Source: Clostridia bacterium
GTDB taxonomy: Bacteria > Bacillota > Clostridia > Oscillospirales > CAG-272
DNA: 32,632 nt
Assembly: GCA_017454465.1 (NCBI GenBank)
Contig: JAFTCY010000070.1
Location: 1 to 32,632 of the forward strand
Direction of reading: 5' to 3'
Under the pieces are notes generated by a model that was not told where the DNA came from, did no database searches, and worked only from the letters and a program-made list of their open reading frames with translations. Made by a program: the position numbers and the translations under genes. Position 1 is the stretch's first letter; each line of letters opens with the position of its first letter. This document shows, one piece after another, positions 1-7,997 of the stretch.

Positions 1-69
1 GGGTGTAGTTTAGTGGTAAAACGCCAGCTTCCCAAGCTTGAGTTACGAGTTCGATTCTCGCCATCCGCT
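1..69 (+). tRNA. tRNA-Gly (anticodon CCC), 5' end cut by window edge
   Basis: The cloverleaf can be folded by eye. The acceptor 3' strand is CATCCGC (62-68); its 5' partner would be GCGGGTG, of which only GGGTG (1-5) is inside the window. The D arm is GTTT (8-11) with AAAC (19-22). The anticodon loop TTCCCAA (29-35) gives CCC at 31-33, reading GGG (Gly). The T loop TTCGATT is at 50-56 and the discriminator is T69. Two stems carry mismatches: C25 opposite T39 in the anticodon stem, and A45 opposite C61 closing the T stem. No CCA is encoded. A terminator follows directly. Confidence 0.9.
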
Positions 70-79
70 TATCATTTAC

Positions 80-111
80 AGTTCCGGTGTAAAAACCGGA
101 ATTGTTTTTTT
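80..111 (+). terminator. Rho-independent terminator after tRNA-Gly
   Basis: The strands 80-88 and 95-103 pair over nine positions (one G-T wobble) around a six-base loop. A short ATTG spacer leads into seven T at 105-111. This fits termination of the tRNA transcript entering the window. Confidence 0.75.
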
Positions 112-120
112 GCACACAAA

Positions 121-144
121 CAGGCATGGATTTCGCCATGCCTG
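121..144 (-). terminator. Hairpin downstream of malQ
   Basis: A perfect 9-bp stem CAGGCATGG/CCATGCCTG surrounds a 6-base loop, 20 bases past the malQ stop. On the minus strand it is followed by TTTGTGTG, a poor U tract, so it is a weak terminator or an RNA 3'-end stabiliser. Confidence 0.55.
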
Positions 145-164
145 CCGGTCGCGTTGTTAAGATG

Positions 165-1580
165 TCATCTTGCGTATATGTTATTCATATGGGACAGCTC
201 CCGGACATCGAGAGAGTCCATCTGATCCCTTGTGACCCTGTACTGCCAGTTCCCGTCTGAGGTTCCCGGTGTGTTGACTCTGGTATCCGAGCCGAATCCC
301 AGAAGATCCTGAAGCGGGAATACCACGATCTTTGCCGGGCTCATCATCAGTGCTCGTACAGCGCCTCTTGCCGGATCTCTGGGTTCGCCGAGATAATCGA
401 GAATGGTCTTCCTCATCTCATCGCTGCTGTGCCAGAAGAATCCGGTGAACGTGTCATTGTCGTGAGTCCCGGTGTAGGCTATCAGGTTTTCCTTGTAGTT
501 GTGCGGGAGGTGAGGTGAATCCGGTTCTCCGAATCCGAATTGAATTACCGCCATTCCGGGATATCCGCTGTATTCGAGAACCTCTCGTGTTCCGTCATCG
601 ATGATACCGAGATCTTCTGCAAGGATGAGCTTTTCACCTTCAAATTCCCTGAAGGCATCTATGAGCTTTCTGCCGGGTCCGGGAGCCCAGCACCCGTTTA
701 TTGCCGTTTTTTCGCCTGCGGGGATCTTCCAGAATGCGCTGACCGCCCTGAAGTGGTCTATTCGTATCCCGTCGAACAGTGTAAGCATATACCCCATTCT
801 CTTTTTCCACCACGCGAAGCCGCTCTTTTCCATCTTTTCCCAGTTATACAGCGGGTTGCCCCAGAGCTGGCCGTCTTTCGCAAAATAATCCGGCGGCACA
901 CCGGCCACATGGGTTGGATTGTACCGTTCGTCCAGGAGGAACTGGTCTGGAGAGGACCAGACATCGAAGCTGTCCTGTGAAACATAAAACGGGAGGTCTC
1001 CGATCACTGTTATTCCTTTTCTCTTTGCGTAGTCGTGGACCAGCTGCCACTGCCTGTGAAATTCATACTGTATGAACTGCCATGCGAAATACTCATCTTT
1101 ATCAGGCTCGGTCTCCTCCCACTCATTCCACTTTTTTCCGCTGTTTTTCTCTTTAAGCGCCAGGAATCTGCAGGTACCGTCTACGAAAGGGTTCTCCTTC
1201 ATGAATTTCCTTACCGGTGCGCGGTCCTTGACCCTGGAAGCGGCTTTTTTCAGGAATGCCAGTCTGCTGTCGCGGAGTATCCCGTACCTGCACAGATACG
1301 GATAGTCGACCATCTGAGATCTGAGTTCCTCAAGTGTGACCAGCCCCTGGTCGTAAAGCGCATCCGGATCGATGAAAAACGGATTTCCTCCGAAAGAAGA
1401 ATATGACATATAAGGGGAATTGTTGTCGTCGGTCATTCCGAACGGAAGCACCTGCCAAATGGAGAAGCCCGCCTCTCTGATTTTGTCTATCCAGTGGAAA
1501 GCTGATTCGCCGAAGCAGCCGCAGCCGTATGGGCCGGGAAGGGAAAATACAGGTAAAAGAACGCCGCTTTGTTTTTTCAC
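165..1580 (-). CDS. malQ: 4-alpha-glucanotransferase (amylomaltase, GH77)
   Basis: Transfers alpha-1,4-glucan segments between maltodextrins, releasing glucose; cytosolic, in maltodextrin and glycogen turnover. GH77 landmarks are all visible: SGVLLPVFSLPGPYG at the N-terminus, NSPYMSYSSFGGNP, the nucleophile Asp in GIRIDHFR (about residue 275), the acid/base Glu in ILAEDLG (about 322), AYTGTHDND with the third acidic residue (about 374), and NTPGTSDGNWQYR near the end. About 471 residues, slightly shorter than the usual 500. Start choice: the frame also opens at a GTG ending at 1589, but a GAGGTG ribosome site covers that codon and lies six bases before a second GTG at 1580, so 1580 is preferred. 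Transcribed alone from its own promoter, divergent from the GH95 gene. Confidence 0.95.
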   Translation of the reverse strand: MKKQSGVLLPVFSLPGPYGCGCFGESAFHWIDKIREAGFSIWQVLPFGMTDDNNSPYMSYSSFGGNPFFIDPDALYDQGLVTLEELRSQMVDYPYLCRYGILRDSRLAFLKKAASRVKDRAPVRKFMKENPFVDGTCRFLALKEKNSGKKWNEWEETEPDKDEYFAWQFIQYEFHRQWQLVHDYAKRKGITVIGDLPFYVSQDSFDVWSSPDQFLLDERYNPTHVAGVPPDYFAKDGQLWGNPLYNWEKMEKSGFAWWKKRMGYMLTLFDGIRIDHFRAVSAFWKIPAGEKTAINGCWAPGPGRKLIDAFREFEGEKLILAEDLGIIDDGTREVLEYSGYPGMAVIQFGFGEPDSPHLPHNYKENLIAYTGTHDNDTFTGFFWHSSDEMRKTILDYLGEPRDPARGAVRALMMSPAKIVVFPLQDLLGFGSDTRVNTPGTSDGNWQYRVTRDQMDSLDVRELSHMNNIYAR

Positions 1581-1611
1581 TTCAGTCACCTCGCATTATG
1601 TTTTCAGAAGC

Positions 1612-1640
1612 ATTATAGCCCACCGGACATAAAAAATCAA
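1612..1640 (-). promoter_or_regulatory. Sigma-A promoter for malQ
   Basis: On the minus strand TTGATT (plus 1635-1640) is followed after 17 bases by a perfect TATAAT (plus 1612-1617), about 32 bases upstream of the chosen malQ start. The divergent GH95 promoter begins only 32 bases away, so one regulator bound between them could control both. I saw no clear cre or operator palindrome. Confidence 0.8.
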
Positions 1641-1671
1641 TCGAATAGTATGCCCGGATCCGTTTTTTGAG

Positions 1672-1700
1672 TTGCCAAAAAGGACAGTATTTGCTACAAT
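1672..1700 (+). promoter_or_regulatory. Extended -10 sigma-A promoter for the GH95 operon
   Basis: TTGCCA (1672-1677), 17-base spacer, TACAAT (1695-1700) preceded by TG one base upstream (extended -10, TGCTACAAT). It lies 41 bases before the GH95 start codon. Confidence 0.75.
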
Positions 1701-1741
1701 GAACGACAGATCCAAACGTTTCGGATCATGAGGAGGTGCCC

Positions 1742-4369
1742 ATGGAACTGAGACTTAGATATGGGAGGCCCGCTCCCGACAGCGAAGAGGGATGGGAAAA
1801 ATATTCGATACCCATAGGCTGTTCGTATATTGGAGGAAATGTTTTCGGCGGAACAGATTATGAAAGGATCCAGATCACTGAGAATTCTCTGGAGAACCCT
1901 GACTGGCTTGGCGGACTGACAAGCTTTGCGGACATCATTATCAGTTTCATGGATCCTCAGGGCCCGATCAAGGGGTACGAGCGCGGGCTTGATCTTGACA
2001 ATTCCCTTGCGTACGTACGTTACAGCGCAGGCGATATAAAAATCGAGAGGGAGTATTTTGCATCATATCCGGACAGGGCTATCGCCGGATGTATCAGATC
2101 GTCTGACCCCGTTTCATTCCGCGTGGATCTAAGGATTCCCTTCATAACTGAAGAGGAACACAGAAAAAAAAGGGGAAAAGTCAGTTCCTGCGGCAGCGAG
2201 ATAGTGATGAAAGGCGTGATGGAGGCGTTCAATGTCCGTTTTGAGGGGCGCCTCAGAGTGTTTTCGGACGGTGCCGTTACTGTGGAAGGGGACGGGCTTA
2301 GGATCAACGGCTCCCAAAACACGTCGTTTGTCTTCTGCTGCGGTACCAACTACGAACGGCGGCCGGAGGTCTTTCTCGAAAAGGAAAACACAAAAAAACT
2401 GAGAGACTTTGACCCTCACGAAAAAGTCATGGGATTCATTGATGCAGCCTGTTCAAGATCCTACACGGAACTGAAAGAGCGTCATATCAGTGATTACAGA
2501 GAACTTTTCGGGAGAGTAAAACTCGAACTGGGGGAAACCGAAGTTCCCGAAATGATGACGGATGAGCTTCTCAAATCATACGGCGAAGGCGGAAAGAGCA
2601 GCTACCTCGAAGTGCTGTATTTCCAGTTCGGACGCTATCTCCTCATATCCTCGTCGCGTCCCGGAGGACTTCCCGCCAATCTGCAGGGAGTCTGGAACTG
2701 CCACGACAGGTCTCCCTGGGGAAGTGGATACTGGCACAACATCAATGTGCAGATGAATTACTGGCCCGCATTCGTGACCAATCTATCCGAGACGTTCGAG
2801 GCATACAGGGACTTTTACGAGGCTTTCAGGCCGGCTGCTGAAGAATATGCAAGAGAATACATCCTTAAAACAGTACCTGAAAACTATACTGATGAACCCG
2901 GAGGCTGCGGGTGGACTATAGGGACCGGCAACTACGCGTATACTGTGAGCGGCCCCGGGGGGCATTCCGGTCCCGGAACAGGGGGATTGACATCAAAGCT
3001 CTTCTGGGAAGCATACGCATTTACGGGATCAAGGGAAAAACTCAGGACCGTCGCATATCCGGCGCTGCTTGCTATGGCCAAGCATCTTCTGAAGGTCGTT
3101 AGGAATTATGACGGATTGTACCTTTCCGTTTTTTCCGCTTCTCCCGAACAGATCATTGCCAACAACTGGTCTAATCCGGTTCAGTATTACCATACAGTAG
3201 GGTGCGCGTTCGATCAGCAGATGATATATGAGAACGGATCCGATCTTTTGAGATGTGTCAGTATCCTGGGTGAGGAGAACATTCCAGAAGAGGACATGCC
3301 GGTTATCCGGGAGCTCAGAGAGCAGATCGGAAAATATGATCCGGTCCAGGTGGGCTGGAGCGGCCAGATAAAGGAATACAGGGAGGAGCAGTTCTACGGA
3401 GAAGTCGGGGAGTTCCAGCACAGACACATCTCACAGCTGGTGGGACTTTATCCGGGTACCTTGATCACACGGGAAACACCTGCGTGGCTCGATGCGGCAA
3501 AGACGACACTGAACTACCGTTCTGACAGATCCACAGGGTGGGCTCTGGCTCACAGACTGAACGCCTGGGCAAGGACCGGTGACGGAAACAGAGCATACAG
3601 ACTGTACAGAAACCTTCTCGGGACAAGGACGCTTCCAAATCTCTGGGACACGCATCCTCCGTTTCAGATAGACGGGAATCTGGGTGGCACGTCGGGAGTG
3701 GCGGAGATGCTGATCCAGAGTCATGAAGGATATATAGTACCGATTCCCTGCATACCCGATGCGTGGGCAAGGGGATCCTACGAGGGACTGGTCGCGCGGG
3801 GAGGCTTTGAGATCGGAGCACGCTGGGACGGCGGCTGTGTGAACCGTCTGAGCGTCCGTTCTCTTGCCGGGAATGTATGCAGGATCAGGATTCCCGGAAT
3901 CGCGAAAGCGTGTATCCCGTTTGAACATGCAGTGCCTGGAGACGACAGGATAGAATTCGGCACGAAGGCAGGGGAAACATATGTGATCTCAGATATACCC
4001 GCATTTGAAAAACGGCCTGTGCCGAAAGAGGTAAGTGCCGGGGAAGAACTGAAGCTGAAGTGGAACTTTGACGGTCCTGTCAGTGTGTGGCGTGCGGCGG
4101 ACAGTTCTCCGGATTACGAGAAGATCGCGGAATATGCAGAAGGCGGATGTTTCGAGGACAGGGATTTTGATTTTTCCAAATACGAGACAGTTACATATAA
4201 AATAACCAGAGCTGATGCGGAAGACTCGTCTGCTGAAGGTGCGTGCGTAACACTTAACCACGCTACTTCCGCCAGACGCCTCAGGTACAGATATCTTGTC
4301 AGACAGCTGAATCTTGTGTGCGAAGACGAGGATCCCGAGGAAATAGAACGGCATTTGCCAAAGAATTGA
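1742..4369 (+). CDS. GH95 family glycoside hydrolase (alpha-L-fucosidase type)
   Basis: An 875-residue protein with GH95 features in order: an N-terminal beta domain with GGNVFGGTDYERIQITENSL; GLPANLQGVWN then NINVQMNYWP (about residues 332-341), which in characterised GH95 enzymes holds the two Asn that position water; KEYREE (about 544), where the family general-acid Glu aligns; HRHISQLVGLYPG; and HPPFQIDGNLGG (about 639-650) with the family catalytic Asp. GH95 enzymes remove alpha-1,2-linked L-fucose, and some prefer L-galactose. There is no signal peptide, so it should act inside the cell on imported oligosaccharides. The last ~130 residues look like an added beta-sandwich, FN3-like module. 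The start is ATG at 1742, with AGGAGG five bases upstream; the in-frame GTG at 1736 overlaps that ribosome site. Family assignment is firm, exact substrate is not. Confidence 0.88.
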   Translation: MELRLRYGRPAPDSEEGWEKYSIPIGCSYIGGNVFGGTDYERIQITENSLENPDWLGGLTSFADIIISFMDPQGPIKGYERGLDLDNSLAYVRYSAGDIKIEREYFASYPDRAIAGCIRSSDPVSFRVDLRIPFITEEEHRKKRGKVSSCGSEIVMKGVMEAFNVRFEGRLRVFSDGAVTVEGDGLRINGSQNTSFVFCCGTNYERRPEVFLEKENTKKLRDFDPHEKVMGFIDAACSRSYTELKERHISDYRELFGRVKLELGETEVPEMMTDELLKSYGEGGKSSYLEVLYFQFGRYLLISSSRPGGLPANLQGVWNCHDRSPWGSGYWHNINVQMNYWPAFVTNLSETFEAYRDFYEAFRPAAEEYAREYILKTVPENYTDEPGGCGWTIGTGNYAYTVSGPGGHSGPGTGGLTSKLFWEAYAFTGSREKLRTVAYPALLAMAKHLLKVVRNYDGLYLSVFSASPEQIIANNWSNPVQYYHTVGCAFDQQMIYENGSDLLRCVSILGEENIPEEDMPVIRELREQIGKYDPVQVGWSGQIKEYREEQFYGEVGEFQHRHISQLVGLYPGTLITRETPAWLDAAKTTLNYRSDRSTGWALAHRLNAWARTGDGNRAYRLYRNLLGTRTLPNLWDTHPPFQIDGNLGGTSGVAEMLIQSHEGYIVPIPCIPDAWARGSYEGLVARGGFEIGARWDGGCVNRLSVRSLAGNVCRIRIPGIAKACIPFEHAVPGDDRIEFGTKAGETYVISDIPAFEKRPVPKEVSAGEELKLKWNFDGPVSVWRAADSSPDYEKIAEYAEGGCFEDRDFDFSKYETVTYKITRADAEDSSAEGACVTLNHATSARRLRYRYLVRQLNLVCEDEDPEEIERHLPKN

Positions 4370-4388
4370 TCTCAGAAAGAAGGACATT

Positions 4389-5948
4389 ATGCATCTCTTT
4401 TCAGTCTTATTTGAAGCCCCCACGGTTGATGGGGAACTCCGGACTGTGGAAGGCCTGGAGAAAGCCGTTGAGTGGTGCCGGGATTCCGGTCTCGGCAAAG
4501 TATTTGTCGAATCATACCGCGACGGCATATTCGTTGATGAAGAATTGCTCGCCCGTGTGCGGGACCGTTTTCTCAGAGAAGGGTTTGCTGTGTGCGGTTG
4601 TGTTACCACTACAAAACTTCCCCGCAACTCCAACAACTGGCCTGACGCCTGCTGCTACTCGGACGCAAAGACCAGGGAGAGAGTACGTGAGATCTTTGCC
4701 CGTACCGCTTCCGTGTTTGATGTTATCATCATAGACGATTTCTTTTTCACTGACTGCACGTGCGAACTGTGCGAAGCATCCAGGGGCAGCATGAATTTCG
4801 ATGACTATCACTGTGATATAATGCACAAAGTGGCGGTAGAAGACGTCCTTCCGACTGTGCGGCGCATAAACCCTGAATGCAAAGTCATAATCAAATACCC
4901 TCTGTGGTACGAGGATTACCATAAGAACGGCTATGATGTCATCCGGCAGACACAGGTGTTTGACATGACATGGGCAGGCACGGAGACCCGCGAACCCGAT
5001 GCCAAAGCCTGGGGAAGAAACCCACAGACAAACGCGTTCTTTGTAATGGAATGGCAGAACAAGCTGGGACAGGGAAAATGCAAGGGCGGATGGTATGACA
5101 CGCTTTCGACTACTCCTGCCACATACCTGGACCAGGCCAGGCAGACCGTGCTCGGGCATGCGAAGGAGACCATGCTCTACAGCTATCAGTTTCTGACGCT
5201 CCAGCAAGGCGTTCCATCCGAACCGGATTATACTCCGGGAATCGAAAACACCGAGGCTCTGAGAAAAGAGCGGCCGGCACTCGACAAGCTGCAGGCCATT
5301 GTGGAATCAAAAAGAACAGTGGGTGTTTCCGTACCCAAGCAGCCCCACAGCGATGCGGCGGTGGAGAGATATCTCGGCAGCTTTTACGGCCTCATAGGAA
5401 TTCCGGTGGATCCTGATACGGAGCTCAATCCCTGTGCACCTGCGGTGATACTGGGAATGCAGGCGGCGGGATACCCGGGTATTCGCGAGTATGTACGCGG
5501 AATGCAGGCGGCGGGAAGGCCTGTTGCTGTTACAGCGGGATTTGAAAATGAAACAGGGATCGGCGGTGACTGCGTCATAGATATAACGGAAAATTACAAG
5601 GGCAGGGAAGGTTTCGATCCGAAGGATAACTGGAACATCCTGGATCTGCCGGAACAGCTGCTGAATGAGATCCGTGACAAGCTGACAGAGCCTTTCGGGC
5701 TGATTTTCCGCGGTCCCGTGAACGTAGGCCTGAACCTTTACGGCAACGACACGGAAGTGATACAGAATTTCAGGAATGAGGATGTGGAAGTTACCCTGGA
5801 CCTTTATGGAAGAGACCCGGCTGAAAGGCAGGTGCTGCTGACCCTTTCAGATGACAAAAAAGTCACAATTATACGGAAGGGCAGCCGGTATACTTTGAAT
5901 ATTCTCGCCCGCACATACGCCGTCCTGGGTACGACCGGGACTGTGTGA
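4389..5948 (+). CDS. Uncharacterised TIM-barrel-like protein, putative glycoside hydrolase, partner of GH95
   Basis: I do not recognise a named family. The 519-residue protein has no signal peptide or membrane segment. Its N-terminal ~330 residues read like a beta/alpha barrel: VFVESY, GFAVCGCVTTTKLP, VIIIDDFFFTDCTCELC (D116, D117; C123, C125, C128), VIIKYPLWYEDY, VFDMTWAGTETREP. An acidic pair at a strand end is what a retaining or inverting glycosidase would show, and the three Cys could bind metal. I recall unannotated bacterial proteins with a similar IDDFFF-x-C-x-C-x2-C block, always labelled hypothetical. The C-terminal third (VILGMQAAGYPG, a region containing AVTAGFENETGIGG, then a beta-rich tail) may be a second domain. 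It starts 19 bases after the GH95 stop behind an AAGGA site, so the two are almost certainly cotranscribed. Role inferred: hydrolysis of the same glycan or its product. Confidence 0.6.
   Translation: MHLFSVLFEAPTVDGELRTVEGLEKAVEWCRDSGLGKVFVESYRDGIFVDEELLARVRDRFLREGFAVCGCVTTTKLPRNSNNWPDACCYSDAKTRERVREIFARTASVFDVIIIDDFFFTDCTCELCEASRGSMNFDDYHCDIMHKVAVEDVLPTVRRINPECKVIIKYPLWYEDYHKNGYDVIRQTQVFDMTWAGTETREPDAKAWGRNPQTNAFFVMEWQNKLGQGKCKGGWYDTLSTTPATYLDQARQTVLGHAKETMLYSYQFLTLQQGVPSEPDYTPGIENTEALRKERPALDKLQAIVESKRTVGVSVPKQPHSDAAVERYLGSFYGLIGIPVDPDTELNPCAPAVILGMQAAGYPGIREYVRGMQAAGRPVAVTAGFENETGIGGDCVIDITENYKGREGFDPKDNWNILDLPEQLLNEIRDKLTEPFGLIFRGPVNVGLNLYGNDTEVIQNFRNEDVEVTLDLYGRDPAERQVLLTLSDDKKVTIIRKGSRYTLNILARTYAVLGTTGTV
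5454..5516 (+). repeat. 18-bp direct repeat inside the TIM-barrel gene
   Basis: GGAATGCAGGCGGCGGGA occurs at 5454-5471 and again at 5499-5516, exactly 45 bases apart. It encodes GMQAAG twice in frame (GMQAAGYPG and GMQAAGRPV), consistent with an internal 15-codon duplication. Confidence 0.8.
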
Positions 5949-5970
5949 TGCCGGAAAAGACATGAATATG

Positions 5971-5997
5971 ACGCCATTCACATGGCGTTATATTTTT
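5971..5997 (+). terminator. Rho-independent terminator of the GH95 operon
   Basis: ACGCCAT/ATGGCGT (7 bp, 4-base loop) at 5971-5988 is followed by TATATTTTT. It separates the fucosidase-type pair from the glycogen operon promoter. Confidence 0.75.
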
Positions 5998-6038
5998 GCC
6001 GGATGAGCTGAAATATGTGCCAAATAACCAAAAAGGTG

Positions 6039-6067
6039 TGTACAAATCTTCATAAATATGTTATCAT
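6039..6067 (+). promoter_or_regulatory. Promoter of the glycogen operon
   Basis: TGTACA (6039-6044), 17-base spacer, TATCAT (6062-6067), 36 bases before the glgB start. No other promoter was seen until 16039, so glgB to the GH13 gene is probably one transcript. Confidence 0.6.
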
Positions 6068-6103
6068 TTATACGTGGAAAATCGGCATTTTTGGGAGGTA
6101 TAC

Positions 6104-7966
6104 ATGGACGGCTTTACCGCTGAAAGAAAACAAAGGTTTTCTCAGGGCATTTCAGATGATGCGTACCGTTTTATGGGTGTGCACCTGATAGAAAACACCG
6201 GCTATATTTTCAGAGTCTGGGCACCCAACGCCAGAAGCGTGAGGCTCGTCGGAGACTTCAACTACTGGAACACCTCGGAGATCCTCATGCAGCCCACCGA
6301 AGGAGGCATTTGGGAGGCTGTCTCATCCGCTGCCAAGGAAGGGGACAAGTACAAATACTACATTGAAAGAAATGACGGGACCTTCGTATACAAAAGCGAT
6401 CCATATGCTTTCAGGCAGGCTGCTCTGCCTGACACATCGAGCATAGTGTGGGAACCGGGAGGTTTCGGCTGGACAGACGGAGACTGGGAGAGGTCGAAAA
6501 AGGACTCTAACATCCTTGAAAAGCCGGTGAATATTTATGAAGTCCATCTGGGTTCCTGGAGGCGGCACTGGGACGGTTCGTACTATACCTACGACGACAT
6601 GGCGAACGAACTTGTGCCGTATGTAAAGGAAATGGGGTACACCCATGTGGAGTTCATGCCGCTGACAGAGTATCCGTACGACGGATCCTGGGGTTACCAG
6701 GTGACGGGGTATTTTGCTCCCACTCACAGATACGGACATCCTGAAGGTCTTATGCACCTTATAGACGAATTCCATAAAAACGGTATCGGGGTGATCCTTG
6801 ACTGGGTGCCGGCCCATTTTCCGAAAGACGAACCGGGCCTGTATCAGTTTGACGGATCGTGCTGCTATGAACTGTCCGATCCCATGATGAATGAGCATAC
6901 CCAGTGGAGCACCAGGATATTCGACTACGGAAGATACGAGGTCTGCTCCTTCCTGCTTTCCAGCGCACTGTTCTGGATAAGGGAGTATCATGTGGACGGG
7001 ATCCGCGTCGATGCCGTGGCATCCATGCTCTACCTTGATTACGGGCGTGATGTGTACAAGCCCAATGTTTTCGGCGGTAACTACAATCTCGAAGCAATAG
7101 AGTTTTTCAAGAAGCTTAACAAGGCGGCATTTACGGAGTCTCCAGGCGTCATGATGATCGCCGAGGAGTCGACTGCATTTCCCAACGTAACCAAGCCGGA
7201 CTACTGCGGAGGACTCGGGTTCAATTTCAAGTGGAACATGGGCTGGATGAACGACATGCTGCGGTATATGAAAGAGGATCCGCTGTTCAGGAAAGACCAC
7301 CACAATGAGCTTACTTTTTCGCTGACTTATGCTTTTTCCGAAAACTATATACTGCCCCTCTCCCATGACGAGGTGGTGCACTGCAAGGGATCGCTGATCG
7401 GAAGGATGCCGGGAGAGTATTATCAGAAATTCGCGAACCTCAGGCTGCTTTACGGGTACATGATGGCTCATCCGGGAAAGAAAATGGTATTCATGGGAGG
7501 AGAGCTTGCCCAGTTTGCCGAATGGGATTTCTCCAAGGGTTTGGATTGGTTCCTGCTTGACTATGAATCCCACAGAATGCTGAAAAATTATGTATGCGAC
7601 CTTAATCATTTTTACAGAGATCACCATGAATTCTGGGACAATGAACTGGGCTGGGACGGATTCAAATGGATCAGCCTTGAAGACAGGGACAACAGTGTGG
7701 TTGCATTCAGGCGGATAGGCAGGAACGGAGATGAACTGATCTGCGTATTTAACTTCACTCCGGTCACAAGAGAACACTACCGCATCGGATTCCCGGAAAA
7801 GGGGAGATACAGAGTGCTTCTGTCATCGGATTACTGTGCGTACTGGGGCACTTCGGTCCCGCTCGGTGCAGTCGTGACGGAAGAGGCTCCCATGCATGGA
7901 CTGCCTTATTCCGGCGAACTTACGCTCCCGCCGCTGTCAGCGACTTTCTATGCTTTGGAAAAATAA
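6104..7966 (+). CDS. glgB: 1,4-alpha-glucan branching enzyme (GH13)
   Basis: Cuts alpha-1,4 chains of growing glycogen and re-attaches them as alpha-1,6 branches. About 620 residues: a CBM48 domain first (FRVWAPNARSVRLVGDFNYW), then the GH13 barrel with YEVHLGSWRR (about 143), region I DWVPAHFP (about 233), region II GIRVDAV with the nucleophile Asp (about 302), region III MMIAEES with the acid/base Glu (about 353), region IV LPLSHDEVVH (about 416), and a C-terminal beta domain. The N1 domain of longer enzymes such as E. coli GlgB is absent. The start is ATG at 6104 behind GGGAGG (6093-6098); an in-frame GTG at 6074 has no ribosome site. First gene of the operon, ending 31 bases before glgC. 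Confidence 0.97.
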   Translation: MDGFTAERKQRFSQGISDDAYRFMGVHLIENTGYIFRVWAPNARSVRLVGDFNYWNTSEILMQPTEGGIWEAVSSAAKEGDKYKYYIERNDGTFVYKSDPYAFRQAALPDTSSIVWEPGGFGWTDGDWERSKKDSNILEKPVNIYEVHLGSWRRHWDGSYYTYDDMANELVPYVKEMGYTHVEFMPLTEYPYDGSWGYQVTGYFAPTHRYGHPEGLMHLIDEFHKNGIGVILDWVPAHFPKDEPGLYQFDGSCCYELSDPMMNEHTQWSTRIFDYGRYEVCSFLLSSALFWIREYHVDGIRVDAVASMLYLDYGRDVYKPNVFGGNYNLEAIEFFKKLNKAAFTESPGVMMIAEESTAFPNVTKPDYCGGLGFNFKWNMGWMNDMLRYMKEDPLFRKDHHNELTFSLTYAFSENYILPLSHDEVVHCKGSLIGRMPGEYYQKFANLRLLYGYMMAHPGKKMVFMGGELAQFAEWDFSKGLDWFLLDYESHRMLKNYVCDLNHFYRDHHEFWDNELGWDGFKWISLEDRDNSVVAFRRIGRNGDELICVFNFTPVTREHYRIGFPEKGRYRVLLSSDYCAYWGTSVPLGAVVTEEAPMHGLPYSGELTLPPLSATFYALEK

Positions 7967-7997
7967 TAACCTTGCATATATTTAGGAGGACTGCATC

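Noticed and set aside
5454..5516. Start of a CRISPR or tandem-repeat array
   Set aside because: Only two 18-base copies, in frame inside a coding gene and encoding a repeated GMQAAG; a small internal duplication explains it.
6323..7777. A long open frame (484 codons) on the minus strand
   Set aside because: It lies wholly inside glgB in antisense, has no recognisable domain and no ribosome site; it is a by-product of the codon use of glgB.
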